From Gammaproteobacteria bacterium (GTDB lineage Bacteria; Pseudomonadota; Gammaproteobacteria; GRL18): a stretch of 38,364 bases of DNA. The stretch spans positions 1-38,364 of the forward strand of contig JADGAU010000011.1 in the NCBI GenBank assembly GCA_015231865.1, read 5' to 3'. The position numbers and the translations under genes were made by a program. Shown one piece after another: positions 8,183 through 17,465 of this stretch (its first letter is position 1; each line of letters starts with the position of its first letter). The notes below the pieces were generated by a model. The model searched no databases. It was not told where the DNA came from and was given only the letters and a program-made list of their open reading frames with translations.

Positions 8183-9565
8183 CTAAAGCAGCGATTTTGA
8201 GTATACTTTACTATTGTTGCGTCCAGTCTCTTTAACGGTATAAAGCGCAATGTCAGCCTGCTTAAACAAATCTTTTTCATTGACTGCATCACCATGCAAA
8301 GATGATATTCCAATACTGACGGTAACCATTTTAGCAACTTTAGAATAATTATGATTAATTGACACAAATTGGATCTTTTTTCTAATATTTTCTGCCAATA
8401 TGAATGCACCTTGTTCATCGGTTGATGGCATCAAGACAATAAATTCTTCACCACCATATCTTGCTACCATATCAGTTTTTCTCGGTGTGGATTGCTTGAT
8501 AGTCTGAGCAACTTTTTTAAGTGTAATATCACCAGCATCATGACCATAATGGTCATTATAAGCTTTAAAATAATCGATATCGATTATCATCATTGATAAA
8601 GGCTGAGCATTTCTTTTTGCTAGCAGTACACATTTAATTAAATAACTTTCATACATTCGTCGATTATATAAAGTCGTCAGTGGATCAATTTCACTGAGAT
8701 GTTTTAAATCAATATTGGCTTGAGTAAGTTCTTTAGTACGTTCCTCAACTAGTTCTTCAAGCTGCTCTTTATGTAATTTCAGTTTTTCTTCAGCTTGTTG
8801 TCGCTCCTTAAACCGTTGAGACAAGCTTTGGCTCATTTGATTAAATGATTCAGCGAGTTTAACAAATTCCTTGGTTCCATTTATCTGTTTTTTTACACCA
8901 AGTTGTCCTTTTGATAGCTCAATGGTTAATGAAAGCAGTTGATGGATAGGCTTAGTCACATAAACATTAACCAGTAAAAACAATAACAACATAACGCCAA
9001 GGAGTAAGGTGCCTATTTGAATTGCAGAGTTAATCACGCTATTGATTATTTTACTTTTGCCTTCTTTCAAACTATAAACAGCATATAACACGCCAGTATT
9101 TGTTGAACGAATGATATGACTATCTCTTTCAAGAGTTAAAGGAAAATAAGCGATGATGAATTGTTGCTTTATATCTAAACTAATATTAATTTTATGAGTC
9201 TTTTGTATATCAGCGAAATGTTTCATATTAAAGTTAGGATAAACTTCAAATGCTAAACGATTTTTTTGAGCAAGTTTGATTCCATGCATTATTTTAGCCA
9301 TATCATCAATTAATGCTAAAACCTGATATTTTGTATTAACGCCGCGCCGGGAGATAGCTCTTTCTCGTATGTGTTTGTCTTGATATTCAACTTCTAGTTG
9401 TAAAGAGCCTAAATCATGTTTAATTGAATCAATACTCGACTTAATAAGCTCTAATTGAAGGTTTTGATACTCTTTCCAAGTTAAAAGTGACCAAGACAAG
9501 ATAAAAATTAGAACCAGAATCAATGTTAATAAATATTGTAGAGAAATATGGCGAATAAGGTTCAT
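8183..9565 (-). CDS. Membrane-bound diguanylate cyclase (HAMP-GGDEF)
   Basis: This 460-residue enzyme makes cyclic di-GMP from two GTP. TM1 is at about 8-30, an extracytoplasmic sensor region at 31-180, TM2 at about 183-203, HAMP at about 203-255, and a coiled coil at about 255-290. The GGDEF domain starts at DPLTTLYNRR and carries the active motif GGEEF at 371-375. An RxxD inhibitory site (R362-D365) stands five residues before it, so product inhibition is expected. The gene starts two bases after the stop of a lipoprotein solute-binding protein gene, so the two are co-transcribed and the binding protein may deliver the signal. It converges on the hybrid kinase gene, with 64 bases between them. 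Confidence 0.93.
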   Translation of the reverse strand: MNLIRHISLQYLLTLILVLIFILSWSLLTWKEYQNLQLELIKSSIDSIKHDLGSLQLEVEYQDKHIRERAISRRGVNTKYQVLALIDDMAKIMHGIKLAQKNRLAFEVYPNFNMKHFADIQKTHKINISLDIKQQFIIAYFPLTLERDSHIIRSTNTGVLYAVYSLKEGKSKIINSVINSAIQIGTLLLGVMLLLFLLVNVYVTKPIHQLLSLTIELSKGQLGVKKQINGTKEFVKLAESFNQMSQSLSQRFKERQQAEEKLKLHKEQLEELVEERTKELTQANIDLKHLSEIDPLTTLYNRRMYESYLIKCVLLAKRNAQPLSMMIIDIDYFKAYNDHYGHDAGDITLKKVAQTIKQSTPRKTDMVARYGGEEFIVLMPSTDEQGAFILAENIRKKIQFVSINHNYSKVAKMVTVSIGISSLHGDAVNEKDLFKQADIALYTVKETGRNNSKVYSKSLL

Positions 9566-9567
9566 TA

Positions 9568-10524
9568 TCAGTCACTATTTTCTGGTAAAAAACTTGCGTC
9601 TATGATGTTGCTTGTATCAACTTTTTTTCTCAATAATTCTCTTTCAAACAAATACTTCATCAATGAAGAGGCAGTTGCCTGTAGTTTATTTGAACCTTCT
9701 AATAAATCCCGATTAGCCTTAAGACTAGGCAGTTCAATACCATTAAAAGAGGAAATCACTTCATGAGAGGAAATTCCTTGACGTAATGCCATCTGTTCTG
9801 ATGCTTTCTCTGGCTTTTTCTCTAGATATTGACGAGCCCTAAAATATCCTTTCAATAAATTTTTTATCGTCTGCGAATTTAATTTTATGACAGCGTCTTG
9901 AACAACTAAAACATCAACTATTTTTCCTGGAATTTGACTACTATCAAACAGTTGTTTAGCACCCTTAAGCATTAATTTGGTTCTAACCGGTTCAAATGTG
10001 ATAACAGCATCATTTTCTTCATAGCAATTAATATGATTATCATAAAGGCAGGTCTCAACTTTGATATCTGTTACACTTAATTTAGCCGAAGCTAAAGCGG
10101 CATCAAGTAATAGAGCGCCAACTGCGGAATATTCTACCGCAATTTGTTTACCTTTAATCTCAGCTAATGAGTTAATTTCAGGTTTCGTTAATAAAACATC
10201 TGCACCATTGGAAAAATCCATAACAAGAATTATCTTTAATCTAATATCATCTGCAAGTAAGGTTAGTGTTTCATCCAGTGTTAATGCGGCCCCTTCAATA
10301 GTTCCATTGCGTAGAGCATGGATCACCTCAGAAGCTGAGGTCATTTCTACAAGATTAATTTGAGTATTTTCATAATAGCCGAGACTACGAGCAAGGTATA
10401 AAGGCTCGTAACCTGGAAAAGTATTTGTCGCAATGCGTAAAGGCGGCTCAGGGTTTTGAGTACAAGATAAAAGAAAAAGACTTAAGATTAGGTAACAAAG
10501 TTTTAGTATATAAGGCATCGTCAC
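9568..10524 (-). CDS. Lipoprotein solute-binding protein of the NitT/TauT (NMT1/SsuA-like) type
   Basis: The protein has 318 residues. The N-terminus is a lipoprotein signal with lipobox LFLLSC (Cys21), so it is probably anchored to a membrane. The mature part begins PPLRIATNTFPGYEPLYLA and continues with LGYYENTQINLVEMTSASE and ALRNGTIEGAALTLDE, a pattern characteristic of periplasmic binding proteins for nitrate, taurine, sulfonate or pyrimidine precursors. No ABC permease or ATPase gene accompanies it. The next gene, two bases downstream, is a membrane diguanylate cyclase, suggesting a ligand-controlled c-di-GMP sensor pair. The ligand is unknown. A second in-frame ATG two codons in is an equally possible start. 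Confidence 0.85.
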   Translation of the reverse strand: MTMPYILKLCYLILSLFLLSCTQNPEPPLRIATNTFPGYEPLYLARSLGYYENTQINLVEMTSASEVIHALRNGTIEGAALTLDETLTLLADDIRLKIILVMDFSNGADVLLTKPEINSLAEIKGKQIAVEYSAVGALLLDAALASAKLSVTDIKVETCLYDNHINCYEENDAVITFEPVRTKLMLKGAKQLFDSSQIPGKIVDVLVVQDAVIKLNSQTIKNLLKGYFRARQYLEKKPEKASEQMALRQGISSHEVISSFNGIELPSLKANRDLLEGSNKLQATASSLMKYLFERELLRKKVDTSNIIDASFLPENSD

Positions 10525-10751
10525 TTTCCACTCATTATTTTTATAGTATGGGAGAACTTTAAAAAATGCTCAAATAGTACAGTTTGCCTTGCCCTTGCTA
10601 GGAATAACTGACATCTAATATTCTAGCGAAATTAAGATACATAAACATTGTACTTTGGTACATGATTTTAAAACATTACAAGACAGAAAATGAATAAGCA
10701 ATGTTTAGTAATGCGAAGACTTCAAAATATGAACTAATGTCAAATAGTTAA

Positions 10752-11873
10752 TTACTTACCACCATTAAGTTGCGCATATTTAATGGTTTCTTTACTTTGT
10801 TTAAGCAGTTCTTCAGGTGCAATTTTTGATTCTGGCCAGGCTGAGATTAATTGTAAAATTCGATCAAAATGAAAGTTTATATGTTCATCGCTACTATTTA
10901 AAGCAGGGATATAACTAAACTTTTCTCCACCCGCATTAAGAAAATCACTTCGACCTTCGATATTTATCTCATCTAGGGTTTCTAAACAATCTATTGAAAA
11001 GCCGGGACAAACAACTTGTATATCTTTAACACCTTCTTTAGGTAACTTTTCAATTCTTTCTGCAAAATAGGGCTTTAACCATTCCGCCTTACCAAAACGA
11101 GATTGAAACGCCATTTCCCATTGCTCATCTGATAATTCTAATTTTTGTGCCATTAGTCGAGCCGTTTTATGGCAATGACAAAAATAAGGATCACCTTTTT
11201 CTAAAGTCCCTTTAGGCATTCCATGAAATGAAATAAGCAGTTTTTGTGGCTGACCTTCTTTTTGCCAATGAGTCTTAATCGATTTAACTAATGAATCTAT
11301 ATAGTTATCATCATCATGATAACTGCCTAATAAGTGTAAAGCAGGCACCCAACGCCAATGTAATAGCTCTTTAAATACAGCATCTGCAACTGAACCTGAA
11401 GTTGCACCCGAATATTGAGGGTATAAGGGAACAATAATAAATTTTTGCACACCATTTTGTTGCAGTTTATTTAGTACACTAGCAACAGATGGTTGACCAT
11501 ATCTCATTGCAAAATCGACAACAAACAATTGCTCATTTGAATCATTGCTAAAATCAGATTTAAATTTGGCAGCTAATTTATTAGCTAAAGCCTTGGTTCC
11601 TGCCATTAATGGCGAGCCATCTTCACTCCATACTCGAGCATAAGCTTTAGCTGATTTAGCAGGCCTAACACGTAAAATAATGCCATGTAAAATCATCATC
11701 CATAGCAATTTAGGAATTTCAACTACTCTTGTATCTGATAAGAATTCAGCTAAATATTTCCTTAATGCGGGCGCGGTTGGTGCCTCTGGAGTACCTAAAT
11801 TGACTAGTATTATGCCTGTTTTTGCCGTTTGTCCATGTTGATAATTTTTTAATCCTTTAACGTGAGAACCCAT
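10752..11873 (-). CDS. hemH: Ferrochelatase, last step of protoheme synthesis
   Basis: This 373-residue enzyme inserts Fe(II) into protoporphyrin IX. Family marks are GIILVNLGTPEAP near the start, 'FLSDTRVVEIP', 'LYPQYSGATSGSV', the catalytic His217 in SFHGMPKG, 'DPYFCHCHKTARL', and 'CPGFSIDCLETLDEI' with the conserved acidic residue at E298. The length is normal for proteobacterial HemH with a short extra C-terminal tail. AGGA lies about 12 bases before the ATG. It is monocistronic here, with 227 bases downstream and 471 bases upstream lacking other genes. No iron-box or other regulator site was identified. Confidence 0.97.
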   Translation of the reverse strand: MGSHVKGLKNYQHGQTAKTGIILVNLGTPEAPTAPALRKYLAEFLSDTRVVEIPKLLWMMILHGIILRVRPAKSAKAYARVWSEDGSPLMAGTKALANKLAAKFKSDFSNDSNEQLFVVDFAMRYGQPSVASVLNKLQQNGVQKFIIVPLYPQYSGATSGSVADAVFKELLHWRWVPALHLLGSYHDDDNYIDSLVKSIKTHWQKEGQPQKLLISFHGMPKGTLEKGDPYFCHCHKTARLMAQKLELSDEQWEMAFQSRFGKAEWLKPYFAERIEKLPKEGVKDIQVVCPGFSIDCLETLDEINIEGRSDFLNAGGEKFSYIPALNSSDEHINFHFDRILQLISAWPESKIAPEELLKQSKETIKYAQLNGGK

Positions 11874-12344
11874 TATATTAATTTTCCTACATGTAAGATG
11901 TGTTTAAAATTTCAGATACTATACAATAATCTTTAACTGTCCGGTATTGCCAATGAGCTTTTTTTACTTTTCAAATTTTATATTAGAAGTTTAGCTAAAA
12001 AAATTAAAACAGTTTAATCTTGATCGCATTGAATGTTAAATACCTTTAATAATGGACTTTAAATAGCAAACGACATTAAATTTAGTTAATTCTATAATTT
12101 CTTTCGATTGTTTGTTTAAATTCACCTTATTTACAGTTAGTATGTCCTTATAAATTTAAAGTTTATTTTAGAGGATTATACGCAAAAGTTCTTTCTGTTC
12201 TTGGCGTTTATTCTACATGGGGGGAACTAAAATAAATTGCCATTTCAGGCACAGATCCCTTATTTAGTAATATTTAAATTTCTTGTTTTAGAATCTTTTG
12301 TTGTTTTTTAATTATAAAAATAAGTTTTTAAATCGGATTGATTA
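11874..12344. other. Long AT-rich intergenic region between divergent hemH and a GGDEF-EAL gene
   Basis: No reading frame or RNA gene is recognisable in these 471 bases. They must hold promoters for both flanking genes. A weak, degenerate likeness to the 22.7-kb mini-palindrome occurs at 11916-11947 (begins ATACTATAC, ends CCGGTAT), but it is too poor to call as a repeat copy. Confidence 0.4.
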
Positions 12345-15191
12345 ATGTTTATCACCTTCTGGCTGGCAAGTCGATGGGGCATTATCCCTATTTTATTTGG
12401 CTCTGTATTAATCGAGTTATATATACCTGACTTTATATGGAATTACGGACTATTTCATGCACTATTAGAGGGCGGTGGCGCAGTTATTGCCTTTGTTCTT
12501 TCTTATCTGATTTTCACTATGATTCGCAGAGAACGTTTAACTGGTAATTATTATTGGTTAGTTGTCTCTTTTTTATCCATGGGTGTTCTGGATTTAGCTC
12601 ATTCCCAGGTTCCACCTGGTCAAACGTTTGTTTGGCTACACTCAAGTGCAACATTTCTAGGCGGATTATTTTCTGCTCTTATTTGGTTGCCAGCATCCAT
12701 TGCAAAACATCTATTTGCTAAAGTTACCCTATTAATTTGTATTATTTGTTCATTACTTGCATTCAGTTTTTTTTCAATTAGCTATCCTGAACTCACTTTT
12801 AGCATGTTAGATCAACAAAAAAACTTCACCATCTATGCCGAAATTCTTAATAAGTTTGGTGGTTTTGGTTTTGCCATATCCTGGTTGTATTTTATTTTAA
12901 ATTTTCATTCTCAGAAAAAACAGTCTTCACTCTATTTTTCAAATAATTCACTATTGTTTAGTTTGGCAGGTTTATTATTTGAATTTTCAATCTTATGGGA
13001 TGCCAATTGGTGGTTATGGCACATGATGAGGTCGGGTGCCTATGTTTTGTTATTTGTTTATTTTGCACAAAAATATGTAACTGATTTAATTGATCTTGAA
13101 CATGCTCATCAAAAGATTGCCAGAAATGAAAAAGATTACAAATTGTTATTAAACTCTACTGGTGAAAGTATCTATGGTGTCGACTTAAACGGTAATTGTA
13201 CATTTGCTAATAATACTTGCTTAAAAACACTTGGTTATCAATCGGTAGAAGAATTACTGGGTCAAAATATGCACAATCTAATCCATCATCATTATGAAGA
13301 TGGTACAACCTATCCATCAGAACAATGTCATATTTCTCAGTCGTTTGCACAAAGAGAAGGAACCTTAATTAATAATGAATTTTTTTGGCGTAAAGACGGC
13401 ACTTCTTTTCCAGTTGAATATCACTCTTATCCAATCATTGATAATGAACAAACGATCGGTGGCGTTGTTTCTTTTGTCGATATCACTGAAAGGAAATTAA
13501 TTGAGAAAAAACTATACGAAAGTGAAGAAACCTATCGACTTGCTATTAATGCTACAAATGATGGTATATGGGATTGGAACATAGAGAATAACACAGTTCA
13601 TTACAGTCCAGGCTGGCTAAGAATATTAGGAATAAAGGATACATCAAATAGTTATCAAACATGGGAACAGCGAATTCTACTAGAAGATAAGGAAAGGGTC
13701 TTTGAAAAACTGCAAGCACACTTAAGAGGTGATACAGAAATTTGGCAAGATGAGCATCGACTTAGAAAAAGTGATGGGAGTTATCTCTGGGTACTTGGTC
13801 GAGGTCAAGTTGTCAATCGTGATTCAGATGGTAGCGCGAAACGCATGATTGGAACAATGACAGACATCGATGAAAAAAAATGTCATGAAGATATGATTAA
13901 AAAACAGGCTAATTATGATTCGTTAACTTCACTGCCAAATAGGAAACTTTTTCTTGAACTTCTAAATAATGAAATAAAACAAGTTAAACGAAACAAAGAT
14001 CAAATTTGGGTTTTATTTATGGACTTAGATGGATTTAAGGCTGTTAATGATACTTTTGGACATAAAAATGGCGATCAATTGCTGAAAATGGTTGCTGATA
14101 GAATTAAAAATATGCTGCGTGAAACTGATGTAGCAGCTCGAATTGGTGGAGATGAATTTGTTGCCTATTTACATCATATTGATATGCCAAAAAATGTGGA
14201 TAGGCTGGCTGCAAACCTGATAGAAACCATTGGCAAGAAATATAAACTGGGAAATAATGAAGTTTATATTTCGGTTAGTATTGGTATTGCTAACTACCCA
14301 AATGATGCTGAAAGTAGTGATGATTTATTAAAGTTTGCTGATCAATCCATGTACGAAGCAAAGAAAAATGGCAAAAACCGTTACACCTATTTTACGCCTG
14401 ATTTACAATATGCTTCTAAAATTCGTTTACAAATTGCAACAGACATTCGAAATGCCTTAACAAATAATGAATTTGAACTTTATTACCAGCCAATCGTTTG
14501 CTTAATTACTGGAAAGATTCATAAAGCCGAAGCCTTAATTAGATGGAATCATCCTCATAAAGGATTAATAAATCCGGGGGGATTCATCCCAATTGCTGAA
14601 GAAAATAATACAATTTGTGATATTGGCTTATGGATTTTTGAGCAGGTAAAAAATCAATTAAAAAGTTGGAAGAACCTGTTAAGTGAAGATTTTCAGCTAA
14701 GTATCAATATTTCACCATTACAGCTAGAAACAAAAGAACCCAAATATCATTTATGGTTAGATTCTTTTAAGGAATCATCTTTTCTGGGGAAACATATCGT
14801 TCTGGAAATAACAGAAGGCCTGTTAATAAAAAATGAACCGTCAGTCAATAAAAAATTATTAGAGTTTCGTGATGCAGGGATTCAAGTTGCTATTGATGAT
14901 TTTGGAACCGGTTACTCATCACTTTCTTATCTTAAGGAATTTGATATTGATTATCTCAAAATTGATCAATCCTTTGTAATAAATCTTTCTGAAAATAGTC
15001 GAGAAGAGTCTTTATCTGAAGCAATTGTTGTTATGTCCCATAAACTGGGCTTAAAAGTTATTGCAGAGGGAATAGAGACAGATAAACAATTTGAATTGTT
15101 AAAAATGATGGGGTGTGATTATGGACAAGGTTATTTATTTTCTAAGCCGATACCTGCACAAGAATTTAAAAAAAGGTATTTAATTAAATAA
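12345..15191 (+). CDS. Membrane PAS-PAS-GGDEF-EAL cyclic-di-GMP enzyme
   Basis: The protein has 948 residues. The first ~245 hold about seven to eight membrane segments resembling a MASE3-type sensory module (motifs such as 'LVVSFLSMGVLDLAHS' and 'WLHSSATFLGG'). Two PAS domains follow at about 262-388 (ends DITERK) and 393-515. The GGDEF domain begins DSLTSLPNR, with intact GGDEF at 601-605 and an RxxD I-site at R592-D595. The EAL domain has E729-A-L, N788, E822, DDFGTGYSSL at 851-860, K872, E908 (AEGIET) and Q928, so the phosphodiesterase site also looks intact. Net activity cannot be told from sequence and may switch with PAS input. The gene stands alone. Confidence 0.93.
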   Translation: MFITFWLASRWGIIPILFGSVLIELYIPDFIWNYGLFHALLEGGGAVIAFVLSYLIFTMIRRERLTGNYYWLVVSFLSMGVLDLAHSQVPPGQTFVWLHSSATFLGGLFSALIWLPASIAKHLFAKVTLLICIICSLLAFSFFSISYPELTFSMLDQQKNFTIYAEILNKFGGFGFAISWLYFILNFHSQKKQSSLYFSNNSLLFSLAGLLFEFSILWDANWWLWHMMRSGAYVLLFVYFAQKYVTDLIDLEHAHQKIARNEKDYKLLLNSTGESIYGVDLNGNCTFANNTCLKTLGYQSVEELLGQNMHNLIHHHYEDGTTYPSEQCHISQSFAQREGTLINNEFFWRKDGTSFPVEYHSYPIIDNEQTIGGVVSFVDITERKLIEKKLYESEETYRLAINATNDGIWDWNIENNTVHYSPGWLRILGIKDTSNSYQTWEQRILLEDKERVFEKLQAHLRGDTEIWQDEHRLRKSDGSYLWVLGRGQVVNRDSDGSAKRMIGTMTDIDEKKCHEDMIKKQANYDSLTSLPNRKLFLELLNNEIKQVKRNKDQIWVLFMDLDGFKAVNDTFGHKNGDQLLKMVADRIKNMLRETDVAARIGGDEFVAYLHHIDMPKNVDRLAANLIETIGKKYKLGNNEVYISVSIGIANYPNDAESSDDLLKFADQSMYEAKKNGKNRYTYFTPDLQYASKIRLQIATDIRNALTNNEFELYYQPIVCLITGKIHKAEALIRWNHPHKGLINPGGFIPIAEENNTICDIGLWIFEQVKNQLKSWKNLLSEDFQLSINISPLQLETKEPKYHLWLDSFKESSFLGKHIVLEITEGLLIKNEPSVNKKLLEFRDAGIQVAIDDFGTGYSSLSYLKEFDIDYLKIDQSFVINLSENSREESLSEAIVVMSHKLGLKVIAEGIETDKQFELLKMMGCDYGQGYLFSKPIPAQEFKKRYLIK

Positions 15192-15277
15192 TTGTTGTCA
15201 TAAGAAAGTTGAATATTTATTTTAATGACAGTTAAGACATTTAATTAACATGAGCAATTATAGTTTTGTGCTATCGT

Positions 15278-15517
15278 TTATTTTTCTTTCATCGTTATAT
15301 GTTTAATAAATTTCTGAACCATTGGCGCAACAAATAAAATAATTGGAAAAGCAACTGTCCAGGTTGTAAGCCAGGCAATTAACCATTTATTCATAATGCC
15401 TGCATTAAACCCCAATGCATTGATCGTTGAAATACCTGAAACAATGAAAGTCATCAATCCAGAGACTAATAATCCAAACATTACCGGAGCGTATTTGGGT
15501 TTTAAAAATGGTTTCAT
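15278..15517 (-). CDS. Small two-helix membrane protein, DUF2798 family
   Basis: The protein has 79 residues with two membrane segments (about 11-30 and 45-66) and a basic N-terminus and C-terminus (MKPFLKPKYAPV and KFIKHITMKEK). The pattern of a proline-led first helix, 'SGLMTFIVSGISTINALG', then 'WLIAWLTTWTVAFPIILFVAP' in shortened form, is that of DUF2798, a family without known function. It is on the strand opposite to the neighbouring TRAP operon and 231 bases from it. No partner gene is evident. Confidence 0.8.
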   Translation of the reverse strand: MKPFLKPKYAPVMFGLLVSGLMTFIVSGISTINALGFNAGIMNKWLIAWLTTWTVAFPIILFVAPMVQKFIKHITMKEK

Positions 15518-15747
15518 TATTTAAGCCCTTAAGATGAGTTATTTAAGTATTGGTATATGAAAGATAACATTAATAAGTGATATAAATATTGTCAAATAAT
15601 AATATTTCAATACCATAATATTATAAATAATCGGCAGGATATAAATTAATCAAACGATATAAATCAACTATTCATTTCTAATAATTTATTGTGTTAAGAT
15701 TCATGCCGTAATAACAATAATAAAATAATTTAACCAAGGAGAACTAA

Positions 15748-16827
15748 ATGAGGCTTTTTAATTTCAAGTCTACTAAACAGGTTATTGGAGTTGTCGCACT
15801 TGCTGGCTTAAGTACCATTTCTTTTGCCAAAGACAAGGTTTACACCTGGAAAATAGCAACAACCTGGGGGCCAACGCTATCACCATTTATTGATACTGTT
15901 CATAATATGGCTGATATGGTCAAAGAAATGTCTAATGGCCGTCTGGTTATTCGCGTTGATGCGTCAAACAAACATAAATCACCTTTTGGTGTTTTAGATA
16001 TGGTCAAAGGTGGTCAATATGATATGGCTCACTCAGCATCTTATTATTGGAAGGGCAAGGATATTGAAACTTTACCATTCACCACGATGCCTTTTGGTAT
16101 GACAGCACCCGAACAATATGCCTGGTTTTATTATGGCGGCGGTATGGAGTTAATGCAAAAAGCTTATAAAAAGCATAAGGTTCTTTCATATCCAGGTGGT
16201 AATACCGGTAACCAGATGGGTGGTTGGTTCCGTAAAGAAATCAAAACACTTGATGATTTAAAAGGTTTAAAAATGAGAATCCCGGGTTTTGCGGGTGAAA
16301 TCATGGCAAAACTTGGCTTAGCAGTCACTAATGTTGCTCCTGGAGAGTTATATACTTCGCTAGAACGTGGAGCTTTAGATGCACTAGAGTGGGTTGGTCC
16401 GGGTATGGATATAAAAATGGGCTTTCACAAAATTGCACCGTACTATTATACAGGGTGGCATGAGCCAGCAACTGAATTACAATTCTTAGTAAATGAAAAG
16501 AAATTCAAAAAATTACCTAAAGATCTACAAGCAATCTTAGTGACAGCAATGAAGTTGAGTGCTTATGATATGTATATTCAGAACTATGCTATGAGTGCTG
16601 ATTCCTGGTCTAAAATTGCAACCGATTATCCTAAAATCGAAATTAAGACTTTCCCAACAGAAATTATGGATGCTATGAAAAAAGCAAACAAAGAACTTAT
16701 CGCTGAGAAATCAAAAGATAGTCCATTGTTAAAAGAAACGATAGAGTCTCAACTTAATTTCCAGAAAAAAGCTAGAGAGTGGACAATTATGTCTGATTAT
16801 CTATATCTAAAAGATAATCTGAAGTAA
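15748..16827 (+). CDS. dctP: TRAP transporter solute receptor (DctP/TakP type), probably for lactate or a 2-oxo acid
   Basis: The 359-residue periplasmic receptor has a signal peptide (residues 1-27, ending SFA) and a strong AAGGAG ribosome site. 'YTWKIATTWGPTLSP', 'LKGLKMRIPGFAGEIMAKLG', 'ERGALDALEWVGPGMD' and 'YYYTGWHEPATELQFLVN' mark the branch that includes TakP of Rhodobacter (2-oxo acids) and the calcium-lactate receptor of Thermus, rather than the C4-dicarboxylate DctP branch. It heads a cluster with dctQ, dctM and lutABC, so lactate is the best substrate guess. A stem-loop with a T-run follows the gene and could allow more receptor than membrane subunits to be made. Confidence 0.88.
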   Translation: MRLFNFKSTKQVIGVVALAGLSTISFAKDKVYTWKIATTWGPTLSPFIDTVHNMADMVKEMSNGRLVIRVDASNKHKSPFGVLDMVKGGQYDMAHSASYYWKGKDIETLPFTTMPFGMTAPEQYAWFYYGGGMELMQKAYKKHKVLSYPGGNTGNQMGGWFRKEIKTLDDLKGLKMRIPGFAGEIMAKLGLAVTNVAPGELYTSLERGALDALEWVGPGMDIKMGFHKIAPYYYTGWHEPATELQFLVNEKKFKKLPKDLQAILVTAMKLSAYDMYIQNYAMSADSWSKIATDYPKIEIKTFPTEIMDAMKKANKELIAEKSKDSPLLKETIESQLNFQKKAREWTIMSDYLYLKDNLK

Positions 16828-16840
16828 CCATTCCCTATTT

Positions 16841-16875
16841 ATGATTCCTGTGGATAAACCTCAGGAGTCATTTTT
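16841..16875 (+). terminator. Intrinsic stem-loop between dctP and dctQ, likely attenuator
   Basis: ATGATTCCTG (16841-16850) pairs with CAGGAGTCAT (16862-16871) with one G-U wobble; a further GG/CC pair can extend it inward. TTTTT follows at 16871-16875. It lies 14 bases past the dctP stop and 29 bases before dctQ, so it may end part of the transcripts or protect the dctP message. Confidence 0.7.
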
Positions 16876-16904
16876 CTAAACTAAACTGTAACTAATACAG
16901 AAAA

Positions 16905-17465
16905 ATGCCATTTTTATTAAAACTTGAAAAAATTATAAACCGCATAACAGATTTTGTTGGTGCTTTGACTATACTTGCAATGGTACTGATGATCGTTAAT
17001 GTCTTTTATGATGTTATTAGCCGTTATTTTTTTAGAAGCAATAGTATTGCTTTGCAGGAACTGGAATGGCACTTGTTCTCTGTTATTATTTTACTTGGTG
17101 TTGCCTATACTCTGAAAGAAGATGGACATGTTAGAGTTGATATCATTTATGATAAGCTAAGTGAGACGAAAAAAGCGCTCATTAATATGTTTGGTGCCAT
17201 TATCTTTATTTTACCGATAGCCATATTAGTTGGCATTAGCTCTATTGATAATGTGCGAGAAGCCTATCTTTCTATGGAGCAAAGTGGCAATCCCGGAGGC
17301 TTACAATATCGTTGGATTGTTAAATCTCTGATCCCACTTTCTTTTTTAATGCTAATTATTAGCACAATAGGTTTTTTTATCAAAAACCTCAATATTTATG
17401 TCAAATACAAATCATTAAAATCATCGCACATAACTCCATCTGAGCAAAATGGAGACTTAACATGA
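16905..17465 (+). CDS. dctQ: TRAP transporter small membrane subunit
   Basis: The protein has 186 residues with four membrane segments. 'VNVFYDVISRYFFRSNSIALQELEWHLF' carries the family pattern of an Arg-Tyr-Phe helix end followed by an acidic E-E-W motif, then 'AYTLKEDGHVRVDI', the most conserved DctQ segment. It links the receptor to the large subunit DctM in the inner membrane. Its stop overlaps the dctM start by four bases (ATGA), indicating translational coupling. Confidence 0.92.
   Translation: MPFLLKLEKIINRITDFVGALTILAMVLMIVNVFYDVISRYFFRSNSIALQELEWHLFSVIILLGVAYTLKEDGHVRVDIIYDKLSETKKALINMFGAIIFILPIAILVGISSIDNVREAYLSMEQSGNPGGLQYRWIVKSLIPLSFLMLIISTIGFFIKNLNIYVKYKSLKSSHITPSEQNGDLT

Noticed and set aside
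9568-10524. Thiamine link between the NMT1/THI5-like binding protein and the UPF0045 protein
   Set aside because: The genes are 12 kb apart and both family names cover many ligands; no thiamine riboswitch or biosynthetic gene is visible.
11916-11947. Possible fourth copy of the mini-palindrome
   Set aside because: Only the outermost bases match and the interior differs.
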